Shown in pieces: positions 15,625 through 24,803 of a stretch of DNA of 33,617 bases. A model generated the notes under the pieces. That model did not search any database. It worked only from the letters and a program-made list of their open reading frames with translations, and had not been told where the DNA came from. Numbering within the stretch: the first letter of the stretch is position 1; each line of letters begins with the position of its first letter. Made by a program: the position numbers and the translations under genes. Origin of the DNA: Sulfonitrofixus sp039714575 (lineage in GTDB: Bacteria; Campylobacterota; Campylobacteria; Campylobacterales; Sulfurimonadaceae); the NCBI GenBank assembly GCA_039714575.1, contig JBDLJE010000015.1, positions 1 through 33,617 on the forward strand. Direction: 5' to 3'.

Positions 15625-18339
15625 ATGAGTCAATTCATTCCATTCCATGCATATGAGGCGAGTGCAGGAGCCGGTAAGACTTTCTCTCTAGTTGTGCGTT
15701 ATCTCTCTCTTCTTTTTATGGGAGAAGATGCTGACAAGATCCTGGCACTGACCTTTACCAACAAAGCGGCCAACGAGATGCAAGAGCGTATCATCGAGAC
15801 CCTGATGTACTTTCAAGAGCGTGATGAACGATTTGAGGTGGCACGTGTAACGGGTATTGATGTTGAGACACTGTTGGGTCTGCGTCAAGATATTTTAGAG
15901 CAGTTTTTAAAGTCCGATGCCAAGGTGATGACGATCGATAAGTTCTTTGCCAAGATCTTGCGTAAGTTCTCCCTGCACGCAGGGCTGATGCCAACCTTCT
16001 CTACCTTCGCTTCGCAGCATGAGATCAAGATCATGGCACGTTTTTTGACCTTGGCAAACGTCCAAGGAAAAGAGAGCGAGCTTATCGCGTTATCAACAAT
16101 GGCATCCAAACGCCTCTCTGACATCTTCTCTCTTCTGAATGAACTTTACGGCAAACGCAAAGAGCTGCAGAACCAGAACTTTCAAAAGAGCGAATATATA
16201 GCTATTGAAAATGAGATCATGAACAACTTCTCAAGCCTACAGACAATGGTCTTTGCTTCTAACATGTCTGATGGTGCAAAAAAGACGATGAATTGCGAGA
16301 GTGTAGATGAGATGCTGTCAAAGGCATGGATCGAAAAAGATACGCTGGAGTATTGGCAGTACAAAAAAGGCTATCTTACAGACATGGATGAACGTCTGCA
16401 TACCATTCAGATGTTGCTTCCTTCATATATGAAAGCCAAAGAGGCACACTTCTTTCACTCTCTGTTCGGACTCCTTGACATATATGAAGAGGCGAAGATG
16501 ATGGTGGCAAAAGAGGACAGTGAACTCTCGTTTGACGACATCACCAACTTGGTCTACAGCCTGCTTAAAGAGCGTGTAGACAGTGAGTTTTTATATTTCA
16601 GACTTGATGCCAAGATCGCTCATGTTCTGCTCGATGAGTTTCAAGACACTTCGGTAGTGCAGTTTGACATCTTAAAACCGATCATTGATGAGATCTCATC
16701 GGGCAAGGGGATGAATGAGCGTAACTCTCTTTTTATCGTTGGTGATGTCAAGCAGTCTATCTACCGCTTTCGCGGAGGAACCAAAGAGCTTTTCTACCAT
16801 GTGACTGACAAGTACAGCGTGACGGTCGACAACCTGCTGACCAACTATCGCAGTGATGCCAATGTTGTAAACTTTGTCAATGAGGTCTTTGATAACAAGA
16901 TCAAGAACTACAAACCGCAGTTGGTACGTGAAAAAGCGGGTGAGGGGTATGTTGAAGTTATCAATAACGATGAAGTCTTAGAGGGGATGTCTGAGAAAGT
17001 GCTATCACTGATAGAGAGAGGCGAGAACCCTGATAGTATTGCTGTTTTGACACAGACCAACAGAGACGGCACGGCAGTTGAAGCACTTTTGCGTGAAGCA
17101 GGTATTGATGTGGTGACAGAGACGACCTCTCTTTTGATCAACCAAAAAAATATTCGTGCCCTCATCGAGTATCTGAAATATTCCTATTTCAATGAGAGTA
17201 TCTACGCCCGTAACTTCTTTGCACTGCTGGAGTTAGAGGTCGGAGAGTTGACACCATGTAATGTGAACAGTAATGATCTTGCAGAGGAACTGGTAAAGGT
17301 CATAGAAGAGTATAGACTTTTCGATGGTGATCTGAACCTCTTGCTCTTTTTACAACTGCTCAGTAACTACAGCGATATTGAGCAGTTTCTGTTTGAGTAT
17401 GAGCGCATGGATGCAACTGCCGCGCAAGCGGACCTGCATGGTGTCAGAGTGTTGACCGTGCATAAGTCTAAAGGTCTGGAGTTTGAAAATGTTATTGTGA
17501 TCGATAGGCTTGGACGGGCCAAAGCAGACACCAGTACGATCATCTACCAGTACGAGGGCATTACCCTTCAAAACATCTACCTGCGCATGAAAAAACGGGC
17601 AAGTTTCGACCTGGCCTATGCCAAAGCACTGGAGGACGAAGAGAGGCTCAGTCATGAAGATGCAATGCACGCTCTGTATGTCGCTTTTACCCGTGCACAA
17701 AACCGCCTTTATATTATTCAGAAGTCTAAAGGTTCCAAGTTTGATGCCTTGGCACTGCAGGAGCAGGTCTGGGGAAAAGAGAAGGTCGAGGTAGGTGCGC
17801 TTCAAGTAGAAGAGGAGATCGAAGCCTTACACTACGAAGTGCGTAACTATGGTCAGCAGAGTGAGCTCATCAAAGAGGAGAGTGAAGAGGATGAGAAAGA
17901 CCAACACGCCATAGAGTTCGGTCTTGCGCTGCACTACACCTTGGAGATGATGGCGAGCTTCGATGAGAGTGCCATTGGTGAGGCCGTCAGTGTTGCCATG
18001 AACCGTTATGGGGCTTACTTGAGTGAGGCTGATTTTGAGAGTATCAAAAGACGGGTTTCTTATCTTGTCAGTGATGCGAAGTTTAAGATGTTAAGTGCTG
18101 GTGTTGTCACTAAAGAACGCGCTATCAGCTTTAAGGGTGAACTGCGTTATATCGATCTTTTGGTGGAGCAGGAGAGTGGCTGGGTCGTTATGGACTACAA
18201 ATCAGCTAAAAGCCATAGTGAGCAGTATCACAAGCAGGTTGGTTTTTATAAACAGGCGGTGGCTGGTATTACTAATGAGAAAGTGTCTGGTTATTTGGTC
18301 TATCTGTTGGAAGAGGGGTGTGAGATCATCGAAGTTTAG
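15625..18339 (+). CDS. addA: AddA/RecB-like helicase-nuclease (UvrD superfamily 1)
   Basis: 904 residues from the ATG at 15625, chosen because GAGAGGAT precedes it and because an earlier in-frame ATG (15589) lies within addB. Helicase motifs in order: Walker A EASAGAGKTF at 11-20, motif Ia LTFTNKAANEMQER near 46, Walker B LLDEFQDTS near 335, VGDVKQSIYRFRGG near 373, TVHKSKGLEFENV near 611 and VAFTRAQNRLYI near 686. The C-terminal nuclease domain has HYTLEM near 765 and WVVMDYKSAKS near 853. It unwinds and degrades DNA ends with AddB. Followed by the second long structured repeat. Confidence 0.92.
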   Translation: MSQFIPFHAYEASAGAGKTFSLVVRYLSLLFMGEDADKILALTFTNKAANEMQERIIETLMYFQERDERFEVARVTGIDVETLLGLRQDILEQFLKSDAKVMTIDKFFAKILRKFSLHAGLMPTFSTFASQHEIKIMARFLTLANVQGKESELIALSTMASKRLSDIFSLLNELYGKRKELQNQNFQKSEYIAIENEIMNNFSSLQTMVFASNMSDGAKKTMNCESVDEMLSKAWIEKDTLEYWQYKKGYLTDMDERLHTIQMLLPSYMKAKEAHFFHSLFGLLDIYEEAKMMVAKEDSELSFDDITNLVYSLLKERVDSEFLYFRLDAKIAHVLLDEFQDTSVVQFDILKPIIDEISSGKGMNERNSLFIVGDVKQSIYRFRGGTKELFYHVTDKYSVTVDNLLTNYRSDANVVNFVNEVFDNKIKNYKPQLVREKAGEGYVEVINNDEVLEGMSEKVLSLIERGENPDSIAVLTQTNRDGTAVEALLREAGIDVVTETTSLLINQKNIRALIEYLKYSYFNESIYARNFFALLELEVGELTPCNVNSNDLAEELVKVIEEYRLFDGDLNLLLFLQLLSNYSDIEQFLFEYERMDATAAQADLHGVRVLTVHKSKGLEFENVIVIDRLGRAKADTSTIIYQYEGITLQNIYLRMKKRASFDLAYAKALEDEERLSHEDAMHALYVAFTRAQNRLYIIQKSKGSKFDALALQEQVWGKEKVEVGALQVEEEIEALHYEVRNYGQQSELIKEESEEDEKDQHAIEFGLALHYTLEMMASFDESAIGEAVSVAMNRYGAYLSEADFESIKRRVSYLVSDAKFKMLSAGVVTKERAISFKGELRYIDLLVEQESGWVVMDYKSAKSHSEQYHKQVGFYKQAVAGITNEKVSGYLVYLLEEGCEIIEV

Positions 18340-18359
18340 AACTAATATTTGACCCTTCA

Positions 18360-18850
18360 GTCATTCCTGCGAGGGCAGGAATCTACGATTTTTTTCTTCT
18401 ATTCAATTGACTTTCTAATTTGAACTTTATCACCGTACACTTTCCTTTTTGTGCCGGCAAAAAGGAAACGAAAAACCTCTCGTGGACGGCTTCAGGGTCG
18501 ACGGCTGTCGACTACCATCCCTCCACTCGTTCTCTCGCTAAAAACGTCAAACTCCCTGCGGTCAGACAGAGCCGTTTTCTTAACGCTCATCACTCCTTAC
18601 AGTCTGCCTTGCAGATGCCACGAAAAGAGCTCAAGCGGTAACGCATTTATTTGAATCTAAAAGCTTACGCTTTTGACTTAGGTTGAGTATAGTCGACAAA
18701 TTACTATGTCTTGGTACAGTGTCTGAAGCCGGAGGGGTTTCGTGACTCCATATATATGATACTTCTGATTGTAACTGTAGCCGCCATAGCTCTTCTTCTT
18801 TTTCGTTAGGTTTTCTTCTTGAGCTAGCAAGAAGATAAAACGCTAAAGTG
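18360..18850 (+). repeat. Long structured intergenic repeat, copy B
   Basis: Occupies most of the gene-free stretch 18340-19011. Same module order as copy A: hairpin 1 TTCCTGC/GCAGGAA (18364-18381) in CATTCC...GGAATCTAC; hairpin 2 TTTCCTTTTT/AAAAAGGAAA (18441-18468); hairpin 3 GTCGAC-GGCT-GTCGAC (18497-18512), with the same GGCT loop as A; hairpin 4 AAAACG/CGTTTT (18541-18578) with TCAGACA in the loop; the conserved block 18601-18650, 45 of 50 bases identical to A; hairpin 5 AAAAGC-TTAC-GCTTTT (18659-18674); GCCGGAGGGG near 18729; and an end hairpin CTTCTTG/CAAGAAG (18815-18834). A further hairpin GCGGCA/TGCCGC follows near 18870. The stems differ from A but still pair. 18851-19011 otherwise shows nothing. 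Confidence 0.8.
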
Positions 18851-19011
18851 TAATGCAGGGCGGCACTAAATGCCGCATCGTAAAAGTGACAAACCTCTAT
18901 TCAAAGACATTTAAAAGAACAAATCAGAAAAGTGTATTACTAAGATTAAGTAGAAGATATTATTGAATAGAAAAGAAGTAAAAATGAGGCAAGTGCCTCA
19001 TCCTAGAAATA

Positions 19012-19809
19012 TTATTGCGCCGGAATCGAAAGCCACTTCTGCCCAAGAGAAGCCAGGTAACCCGTTTTTTCCATACGGTCAAGGAAGTTCTGAGTCCAGT
19101 TGATGAAGTGTGCATCGTTACCGTTAACAGCGATACCGATCGGCTCGTAAGTCAAACGTGAGAAGATAGATACAAACTGATCGTCTGGATTGTTGACAAC
19201 AGTCGCTTGACAGATCGGGAAGTCCGTCAGCATCGCGTCAGCTTTCCCGTTACGTACCATTTCAACAGCAGTATCTTGAGTTTTAGCTGGAATGATTGTT
19301 GCTTTTTTCATAAGAGCTTTTGCAAACGCTTCACTTGTAGAACCTTCTAGTACAACCAGGTTGTGGCTTTTTTCGGCTAGTTCATCTTTTTTAGCACTTG
19401 CCAGATCAGGAAGTTTAGTGATAAGACATTTGCCTGATGTCAGGTACGGCCCTACAAATGCGACTTTAGCATTACGCTCAGGTGTCATTGTATAGTTTGA
19501 AAGAACGACATCAACGGTACCGTTTTCAACTGCAGTTGCCAGTTGGTCAAGAGGCAGGACTTTGATAGTAAGTTTTACTTTGAGTGCTGCTGCCATTACC
19601 TTGGCAAGATCGATATCAAGACCGACAACATCACCGTTCTCAAGCTGACGGGTCATTGGTGTCATGTTGCCTGATGTACCAAGAACAAGTTCGCCTTTTT
19701 CCTGTACTTTAGAGATCGTTGAAGCCGGTGCAGGTGCCGCGCCGTTACAGCCTGTCAAGACCAATGTCAGTGCAAGCAGTGCACCGTAGATACCTTTAGA
19801 TAACGTCAT
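19012..19809 (-). CDS. Amino-acid-type periplasmic binding lipoprotein (SBP family 3)
   Basis: 265 residues from an ATG at 19809 with AAGGAAACAC just upstream on the minus strand; the frame is open further upstream but that extension has no signal sequence. The N-terminus is a lipoprotein signal, LTLVLTGC, with the lipid-attached C21. The mature part has the family layout: KVQEKGELVLGTSGNM, GLDIDLAKVMAAAL, DVVLSNYTMTPERNAKVAFVGPYL and GKADAMLTDFP. Such proteins capture polar amino acids for an ABC importer. No permease or ATPase gene is adjacent, so the transporter is elsewhere or it serves another role. Confidence 0.87.
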   Translation of the reverse strand: MTLSKGIYGALLALTLVLTGCNGAAPAPASTISKVQEKGELVLGTSGNMTPMTRQLENGDVVGLDIDLAKVMAAALKVKLTIKVLPLDQLATAVENGTVDVVLSNYTMTPERNAKVAFVGPYLTSGKCLITKLPDLASAKKDELAEKSHNLVVLEGSTSEAFAKALMKKATIIPAKTQDTAVEMVRNGKADAMLTDFPICQATVVNNPDDQFVSIFSRLTYEPIGIAVNGNDAHFINWTQNFLDRMEKTGYLASLGQKWLSIPAQ

Positions 19810-19979
19810 CGTGTTTCCTTGTGATATATTTCGCGTATAATAACACTTTTTTGCAAATAATAGTTTAGGTCTCTTCCTATGCAACAGGGGTTTATTTCCT
19901 GTAACTTTTTGGACAGATGCAAATTCAGACATAATTCTTATCTGAACCTTAAATTAAGTGCCAGTTAAGTTTATTCCCC

Positions 19980-19985
19980 TATACT
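19980..19985 (+). promoter_or_regulatory. -10 box (TATACT) before rplM
   Basis: TATACT 31 nt before the rplM ATG, followed by GAAAGGGTG as ribosome site. Upstream at 19924-19946 is an inverted repeat TTCAGA-N11-TCTGAA of unknown meaning, in the space between the divergent genes. Confidence 0.4.
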
Positions 19986-20016
19986 TCCGCTATCAAAAAA
20001 TTAGAAAGGGTGCAAT

Positions 20017-20439
20017 ATGAAATTTACAAAAATTGCAACACCTGAGCAGATTAAACAAGAGTGGATCTTGATCGATGCTGAAGGTAAGACTTTCGGTCGT
20101 TTAATCACTGAGGTTGCAACACACCTTCGTGGTAAAAACAAGCCGTACTTTACTCCAAACGTTGACTGTGGTGACTACGTAGTGATCATCAACGCTTCTA
20201 AAGCAAAATTCAACGGTGCCGGCAAACTGGCAAACAAAGAGTACTTCTCTCACAGTGGTTACTTCGGTTCTACTAAGAGTGTTAAGATGACAGATCTTCT
20301 GGAGAACAACCCGGAAAAACTGTTCAGACTTGCAACACGCGGTATGCTTCCAAAAACGAAGCTTGGCCGTGCAATGTTGAAAAAACTAAAGATTTACGCT
20401 GGTGCTGAGCATCCTCACACAGCGCAGATCGCTAAGTAA
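20017..20439 (+). CDS. rplM: 50S ribosomal protein L13
   Basis: 140 residues, full length. L13 words are clear: WILIDAEGKTFGRLITEVATHLRGKNKPYFTPNVDCGDYVVIINA, GYFGSTKSV and a C-terminal AEHPHTAQ. It is an early-assembly large-subunit protein. Followed 10 nt later by rpsI, the conserved bacterial pair. Codon choice is biased as expected for a highly expressed gene. Confidence 0.99.
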   Translation: MKFTKIATPEQIKQEWILIDAEGKTFGRLITEVATHLRGKNKPYFTPNVDCGDYVVIINASKAKFNGAGKLANKEYFSHSGYFGSTKSVKMTDLLENNPEKLFRLATRGMLPKTKLGRAMLKKLKIYAGAEHPHTAQIAK

Positions 20440-20449
20440 GGATTGATAG

Positions 20450-20839
20450 ATGGCAAAAATCTACGCAACAGGACGTCGTAAAGCGTCTATCGCAAAAGTA
20501 TGGTTAACTCCAGGTACAGGTAATATCACGATCAATGGTCTTTCACTAGACGCATGGTTGGGTGGACTAGAAGCAAAAAAACTTCGTGTTAAGCAGCCAT
20601 TGGCGCTAACTAAGCAGGAGACATCAGTTGATATCGTTGCTACTACTCTAGGTGGTGGTTTCGGTGGTCAAGCTGACGCTCTTCGCCACGGCATCTCTCG
20701 CTGTCTTGTTAAGATGGACGACTCTTTCCGTGCTATTCTTAAGCCAGAAGGCATGATGACTCGTGATTCACGTGTTGTTGAGCGTAAGAAACCAGGTAAG
20801 CGTAAAGCACGTCGTTCACCTCAGTTCTCTAAGCGTTAA
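20450..20839 (+). CDS. rpsI: 30S ribosomal protein S9
   Basis: 129 residues. It starts MAKIYATGRRKASIAKVWLTPG and ends in the basic KKPGKRKARRSPQFSKR tail, whose terminal SKR reaches the ribosomal P site. LGGGFGGQADALRHGISRCL is the central signature. Second gene of the rplM-rpsI operon, with AAGGA before the ATG. Confidence 0.99.
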   Translation: MAKIYATGRRKASIAKVWLTPGTGNITINGLSLDAWLGGLEAKKLRVKQPLALTKQETSVDIVATTLGGGFGGQADALRHGISRCLVKMDDSFRAILKPEGMMTRDSRVVERKKPGKRKARRSPQFSKR

Positions 20840-20856
20840 TCGTTACACTTTTATCT

Positions 20857-20876
20857 CAATGCCCTTTGCGGCATTG
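20857..20876 (+). terminator. Hairpin after rpsI, possible terminator
   Basis: CAATGCC, loop CTTTGC, GGCATTG: a perfect 7-bp stem 18 nt after the rpsI stop. No T run follows directly. A second AT-rich hairpin TATAAAA/TTTTATA lies at 20890-20910. The remainder of 20911-21092 shows no gene. Confidence 0.4.
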
Positions 20877-21092
20877 ACCTCTCTTCAGCTATAAAAATCT
20901 TCCTTTTATAAACTCTTTTCATTTTATTCTGTCTTGTTCCGATAAAATAGATATACATGCTTTACAATAATCGATGTATTTAAAAAGTTCTATGTTAACA
21001 ACTATCGTCCGGTTGGAGTATAAAAGTAGCTGTTTTGTTACTTTCACCTTTTATTTAGGCAGCTGTTTATCGACTATTTTCCGACAACAAGC

Positions 21093-21098
21093 TATACT
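21093..21098 (+). promoter_or_regulatory. -10 box (TATACT) before carbonic anhydrase gene
   Basis: TATACT in GCTATACTTT, 28 nt before the ATG; AAGGAG at 21115-21120 would lie about 10 nt into the transcript. Confidence 0.4.
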
Positions 21099-21125
21099 TT
21101 TTGAGATAGAAGTCAAGGAGTAGTG

Positions 21126-21770
21126 ATGCCAACAGAGACACTGATCAAGGGTAATGAACTTTTTCAAAAAAGCTATTTTAAAGAGAATGAACGTGAGCTC
21201 ATTAAACTTGCCAAAGAGGGGCAGCACCCAAAAGTACTTTACATCGGCTGTTCAGACTCTCGGGTTGTGCCTGACCTTTTTATGCAGTCAAGACCTGGTG
21301 ATATCTTTGTTGTACGTAATGTTGGGAATTTTGTCGCTCCCTTTAGCCCCGATGAAGATTATCACTCTACTGCCTCTGCGATCGAATACGCTGTCAGTGT
21401 CTTAAAGGTTCAGGAGGTTGTTATCTGCGGTCACACCCATTGCGGTGCGTGTAAAAGCCTTTACGACACGATCGACGACCCGGAACTCATCCACACAAAA
21501 CATTGGCTCAAGCTGGGTGAAAAAGCGAAATCAATGGCCCTGGTCGCACTTGGTTCTGATGCTGAAAAAGAGCGTTTATATCGCCTTACGGAACAGTTTT
21601 CCATCATTACCCAGTTGGAACATCTCTTGACCTATCCGTCTGTACAAAAACGAGTCGACAGCGGTGAGATCCGTATCCATGGCTGGCACTATGATATAGA
21701 GACCGGTAATATCGACTATTATGACCCGGAACAGAGTCAGTTCCTGCCTATCAGTAATTTAGAGGACTAG
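21126..21770 (+). CDS. Beta-class carbonic anhydrase
   Basis: 214 residues. Zinc enzyme interconverting CO2 and bicarbonate. Zinc ligands and active-site dyad are visible: C42 in GCSDSRVVPD, with D44/R46, and H103 and C106 in VICGHTHCGACKSL. The ATG at 21126 lies 5 nt after AAGGAG; the GTG one codon earlier is too close. No signal peptide, so cytosolic. A single gene with its own promoter; a CO2-supply role for carboxylating enzymes is plausible in an autotroph-like Campylobacterota but not shown here. Confidence 0.95.
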   Translation: MPTETLIKGNELFQKSYFKENERELIKLAKEGQHPKVLYIGCSDSRVVPDLFMQSRPGDIFVVRNVGNFVAPFSPDEDYHSTASAIEYAVSVLKVQEVVICGHTHCGACKSLYDTIDDPELIHTKHWLKLGEKAKSMALVALGSDAEKERLYRLTEQFSIITQLEHLLTYPSVQKRVDSGEIRIHGWHYDIETGNIDYYDPEQSQFLPISNLED

Positions 21771-21821
21771 ACTGTCTCTCTCTGCCTTTCGGCCATTTTC
21801 TTTTTATCCACAAACTTTCTG

Positions 21822-21827
21822 TATAAT
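21822..21827 (+). promoter_or_regulatory. -10 box (TATAAT) before the DUF945-like gene
   Basis: Perfect TATAAT 27 nt before the ATG at 21854, with CAAGGA as ribosome site close to the start. Confidence 0.5.
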
Positions 21828-21853
21828 CCTCTTAATTTAATCAAGGATCATAT

Positions 21854-23218
21854 ATGTCCAAAAAAATAGTTATTATTTTTGTTGTTATAGTCGCTATTAT
21901 CGCAGCGCTTCCTCTTGTCGGGAACATGGGTGTCAAAAAGATCATCGATGAGCGTATTGGTATGCTGGATGAGAACGGTATCAAGGTGGAGAGCAGTGAT
22001 AACGGCTCAAGTTATTTTGAGACTAAAAGCCATTATGAGTTTACCTTGGAAGACCCGGTCGCGTTTCAAAACTACTTGACGTCACTCTCCAAAGCTCAGG
22101 TTCCTGCGTACATGCACGCTATGCTTGATGATGTTGTCATGGGGGCTGATGTACGTTACTCCAACCTGCTTGTCAACAGTGATGTCAGCCTTGACCTTTA
22201 TCCGGTGGCTTTTACCAAAGAGGCGGGCGATCGTATGAAAGCGGAAGATGCAACACTGTATGAGCAGATGCTCAAGATGCTTGAGAACAGAGAGTTTATG
22301 TACCATATGGACTATGATGTAGCCGCATCGACGTTCAAAGGGTATATCAAAGACATCAACAGAGAGCTCACTTTTGAAGACGGTAAAAAGGCCAAGATCG
22401 TTTTTGAAGATGCTACTTTCAATGGAGAGGGGACGCTTGTCGAACCTGAGAGTGTTACACTAAAGGTCAAAAATGCTGATGTAGATTTCTCTCTGCCTGA
22501 AGAGGCCGAGATGAAGCTTTCGATGACCAACCTTCAGAGCAAGAGCAGCTTTAGTGCCAAAAACAGCTTTGATCTAAACTACAGAGCTGAAACACTTCAC
22601 TTCTCTTTCAGTGATCAGCTTACCCGGATCCAGATCGATGCAACTGATATGAAAACAGTGTCAGATTCCAAAGTGGCCAATGCCAAGTTGTCAACAAAGG
22701 TCAATGCTTCAATGAAACATTTTAAAATGCAAGACCAAAACGGTTCTTTAGAGCTGGAAGATTTTGCTTTTGTCATGGATGCCGACAATATTGATGAAGC
22801 AGCATATGAAGCCTTTCAAAAAGCCACAGAGCAGGCAGGCGCCTCTTCTCAACACACAATGTTAGCCTCGTTAGGGGTCGTTTCCAAGGGGCTTAATCTG
22901 CGCATTGACAAGCTGAGTGTTGAGAAGATCGCCATTAAAGATTCCGGTCTGATGGAGGGCTTTGATCATAAGATCGACATCGTTATCAAAGAGGATGACC
23001 AACTGGTGCAAAAGATGCAGATATCACCGATGTCTTTGATGCAGAACATCGATATAGATGCAAAGCTGAAGTTTGCTGCTGCTTTTTATACCTATATGAA
23101 AACACGGGTCGGCAACCTTGCTATAGCAGACGCCTATGTCAAGCAAGAGGGCGGAAATGCTGTTTTTGACATTCTTCTGCAAGACGGTAAGATCACCGTT
23201 AACGGGCAGAGCCTCTAG
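21854..23218 (+). CDS. Membrane-anchored DUF945/YdgA-like protein
   Basis: 454 residues. One N-terminal helix (IVIIFVVIVAIIAALPLVG, about 5-23) is followed by a long beta-rich region with repeated charged strands. Overall form, length and the end (LLQDGKITVNGQSL) recall the YdgA/DUF945 family of inner-membrane-anchored periplasmic proteins; YdgA ends in a similar NGQITLNGQ. The match is a judgement from memory and moderate. Function is not established. The gene has its own promoter, and the next gene starts 50 nt downstream with a promoter of its own. Confidence 0.6.
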   Translation: MSKKIVIIFVVIVAIIAALPLVGNMGVKKIIDERIGMLDENGIKVESSDNGSSYFETKSHYEFTLEDPVAFQNYLTSLSKAQVPAYMHAMLDDVVMGADVRYSNLLVNSDVSLDLYPVAFTKEAGDRMKAEDATLYEQMLKMLENREFMYHMDYDVAASTFKGYIKDINRELTFEDGKKAKIVFEDATFNGEGTLVEPESVTLKVKNADVDFSLPEEAEMKLSMTNLQSKSSFSAKNSFDLNYRAETLHFSFSDQLTRIQIDATDMKTVSDSKVANAKLSTKVNASMKHFKMQDQNGSLELEDFAFVMDADNIDEAAYEAFQKATEQAGASSQHTMLASLGVVSKGLNLRIDKLSVEKIAIKDSGLMEGFDHKIDIVIKEDDQLVQKMQISPMSLMQNIDIDAKLKFAAAFYTYMKTRVGNLAIADAYVKQEGGNAVFDILLQDGKITVNGQSL

Positions 23219-23241
23219 GCGGGTTCGCCTCGCTTTCACTA

Positions 23242-23250
23242 TGGTATAAT
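23242..23250 (+). promoter_or_regulatory. Extended -10 promoter (TGGTATAAT) before the SBP-5 gene
   Basis: TG-n-TATAAT, a perfect extended -10. A start 7 nt later would give a leader of only about 12 nt before the TTG codon at 23269, with no ribosome site. Confidence 0.5.
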
Positions 23251-23268
23251 TCTTTAAAAAGTGCCGCT

Positions 23269-24771
23269 TTGAAACATTTTTTCTTTCTACTTTTACCACT
23301 CTTTTTAATGGCATCGACCCTGCACCTGAGTACGTCGTCAAACCCTTCTCGTATCAACCCTATTTTAGCAACAGATTCGGCAAGTTCGGAGATCTCAAAC
23401 TACATCTTTAACGGTCTTGTCAAATACGACAAAGATGCGCAGAACATCATTGGTGATTTGGCGGAAAAATTCTATTTTGAGGACAACGTTACGCTTATCT
23501 TTGAGCTTAAAAGCGGTGTAAAGTGGCAAGACGGTGAACTCTTCAGTGCAAAAGATGTGCTCTTTACCTATGAACTGATCAACTCGCCGCAGGTTGTCTC
23601 ACCTTATACCTCTACGTTTCGCATGGTCAAAACGGTTGAGATGCTTGATGAACTGAAGGTCAAAGTGACCTATAAAGAGCCGTACTTTAAAGCGCTTGAA
23701 CTCTGGATGAGCGGTATCTTGCCGCAGCATCTGCTTAAAGACGAGAAGAATATTATGAGTTCAAAGTTTAATACGCACCCTGTCGGTACCGGCCCTTATA
23801 GACTGACCAAACTGGAGTTTTCAAAAAATATTGAGCTGAGCGCCTATGACGAATACTTTGAACATAGATCTAAAATAGACAAGATCATCTACCATGTCAT
23901 CCCTGATGCGAATACCCGCTTTTTGATGTTAAAGACAGAGAAGATCGATATTGGTTCGCTCGAAGCGATGCAGATCGAACGGCAGATCGAACCCTCGTTT
24001 TTTGAGAACTATAAAGTGATCGAAGAGATCGCCCACGCTTATACCTATCTGGGGCTGAACCTTAGACGTGAGAAGTTTCAAGATCCGCGTGTGCGAGAGG
24101 CCCTTTCGCTGGCTGTGGACAGGGAGGAGTTGGTCGACATCTTGTTCATGGGTCACGGACAGGTCTGTACAGGGCCGTTTTTGCCGGGCGGCCCATCGTT
24201 TAACAGCAGTGTAAAAGCCCCGTCACAAGATCTCAAACGTGCCAGAGAACTCCTAAAGGAGGCCGGGTACAATGAAGAGAACCCTTTCAGTTTTGAGATC
24301 GCTACGTCAAACTCCAGTTCGATCCGTCCTTACGCTGCGCAGATCCTGCAGCACCAACTTGCAAAAGTGGGTGTTGAGGTAACACTGCGTGTGATGGAGT
24401 GGCAGGCTTTTTTGAACACGGTGGTCTTTCCCAGAGAGTTTGACACAGTTCTGCTCGGCTGGTCGCTCTCTCTTTCGCCCGACCCTTACCTCTTATGGCA
24501 CAGCGACAGCGACAAACCGGGTGCCTTTAACTTTATTGGGTATCACAATACAAAAGTAGACGATCTTATAGAGACGATGCAGGGGACGATCGAGCGTGAG
24601 GAGCTGGCAAGGATACAGCAGCAGATCTTTGCCGATGTAGTGGCGGACAACCCTTACCTTTTTCTCTTTATCCCCAACTCTATCCAGGTGGTAGATAGAA
24701 AGATCAAAAACATAGAACCGACGATCAACGGTATATGGCATAACTACATAGAGTGGGAGATAGAAGATTAA
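23269..24771 (+). CDS. Peptide/nickel-type ABC transporter substrate-binding protein (SBP family 5)
   Basis: 500 residues. A signal peptide (MKHFFFLLLPLFLMASTLH) leads into the family-5 fold: NPSRINPILATDSASSEISNYIFNGLVKYD, VKWQDGELFSAKDVLFTYELI, HPVGTGPYRL, REALSLAVDREELVDILFMGHG and RARELLKEAGY. These proteins bind oligopeptides, nickel complexes or similar ligands in the periplasm. The start is a TTG with no visible ribosome site, the only reasonable start that keeps the signal peptide. No permease or ATPase genes are adjacent, so ligand and transporter are unknown. Confidence 0.88.
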   Translation: MKHFFFLLLPLFLMASTLHLSTSSNPSRINPILATDSASSEISNYIFNGLVKYDKDAQNIIGDLAEKFYFEDNVTLIFELKSGVKWQDGELFSAKDVLFTYELINSPQVVSPYTSTFRMVKTVEMLDELKVKVTYKEPYFKALELWMSGILPQHLLKDEKNIMSSKFNTHPVGTGPYRLTKLEFSKNIELSAYDEYFEHRSKIDKIIYHVIPDANTRFLMLKTEKIDIGSLEAMQIERQIEPSFFENYKVIEEIAHAYTYLGLNLRREKFQDPRVREALSLAVDREELVDILFMGHGQVCTGPFLPGGPSFNSSVKAPSQDLKRARELLKEAGYNEENPFSFEIATSNSSSIRPYAAQILQHQLAKVGVEVTLRVMEWQAFLNTVVFPREFDTVLLGWSLSLSPDPYLLWHSDSDKPGAFNFIGYHNTKVDDLIETMQGTIEREELARIQQQIFADVVADNPYLFLFIPNSIQVVDRKIKNIEPTINGIWHNYIEWEIED

Positions 24772-24803
24772 CAACATCTTCTCTGCAACCGAAGGAGACA
24801 CAC

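Noticed and set aside
18420..18654. Open frames of 67-73 codons inside the long repeat copy B
   Set aside because: They start and end within repeat modules, have no ribosome site, and copy A does not keep the frame; the conserved features are stems and loops, not codons.
19924..19946. TTCAGA-N11-TCTGAA as an operator or terminator
   Set aside because: Long spacer and short arms, no T run, and no clear promoter overlap; could be chance.
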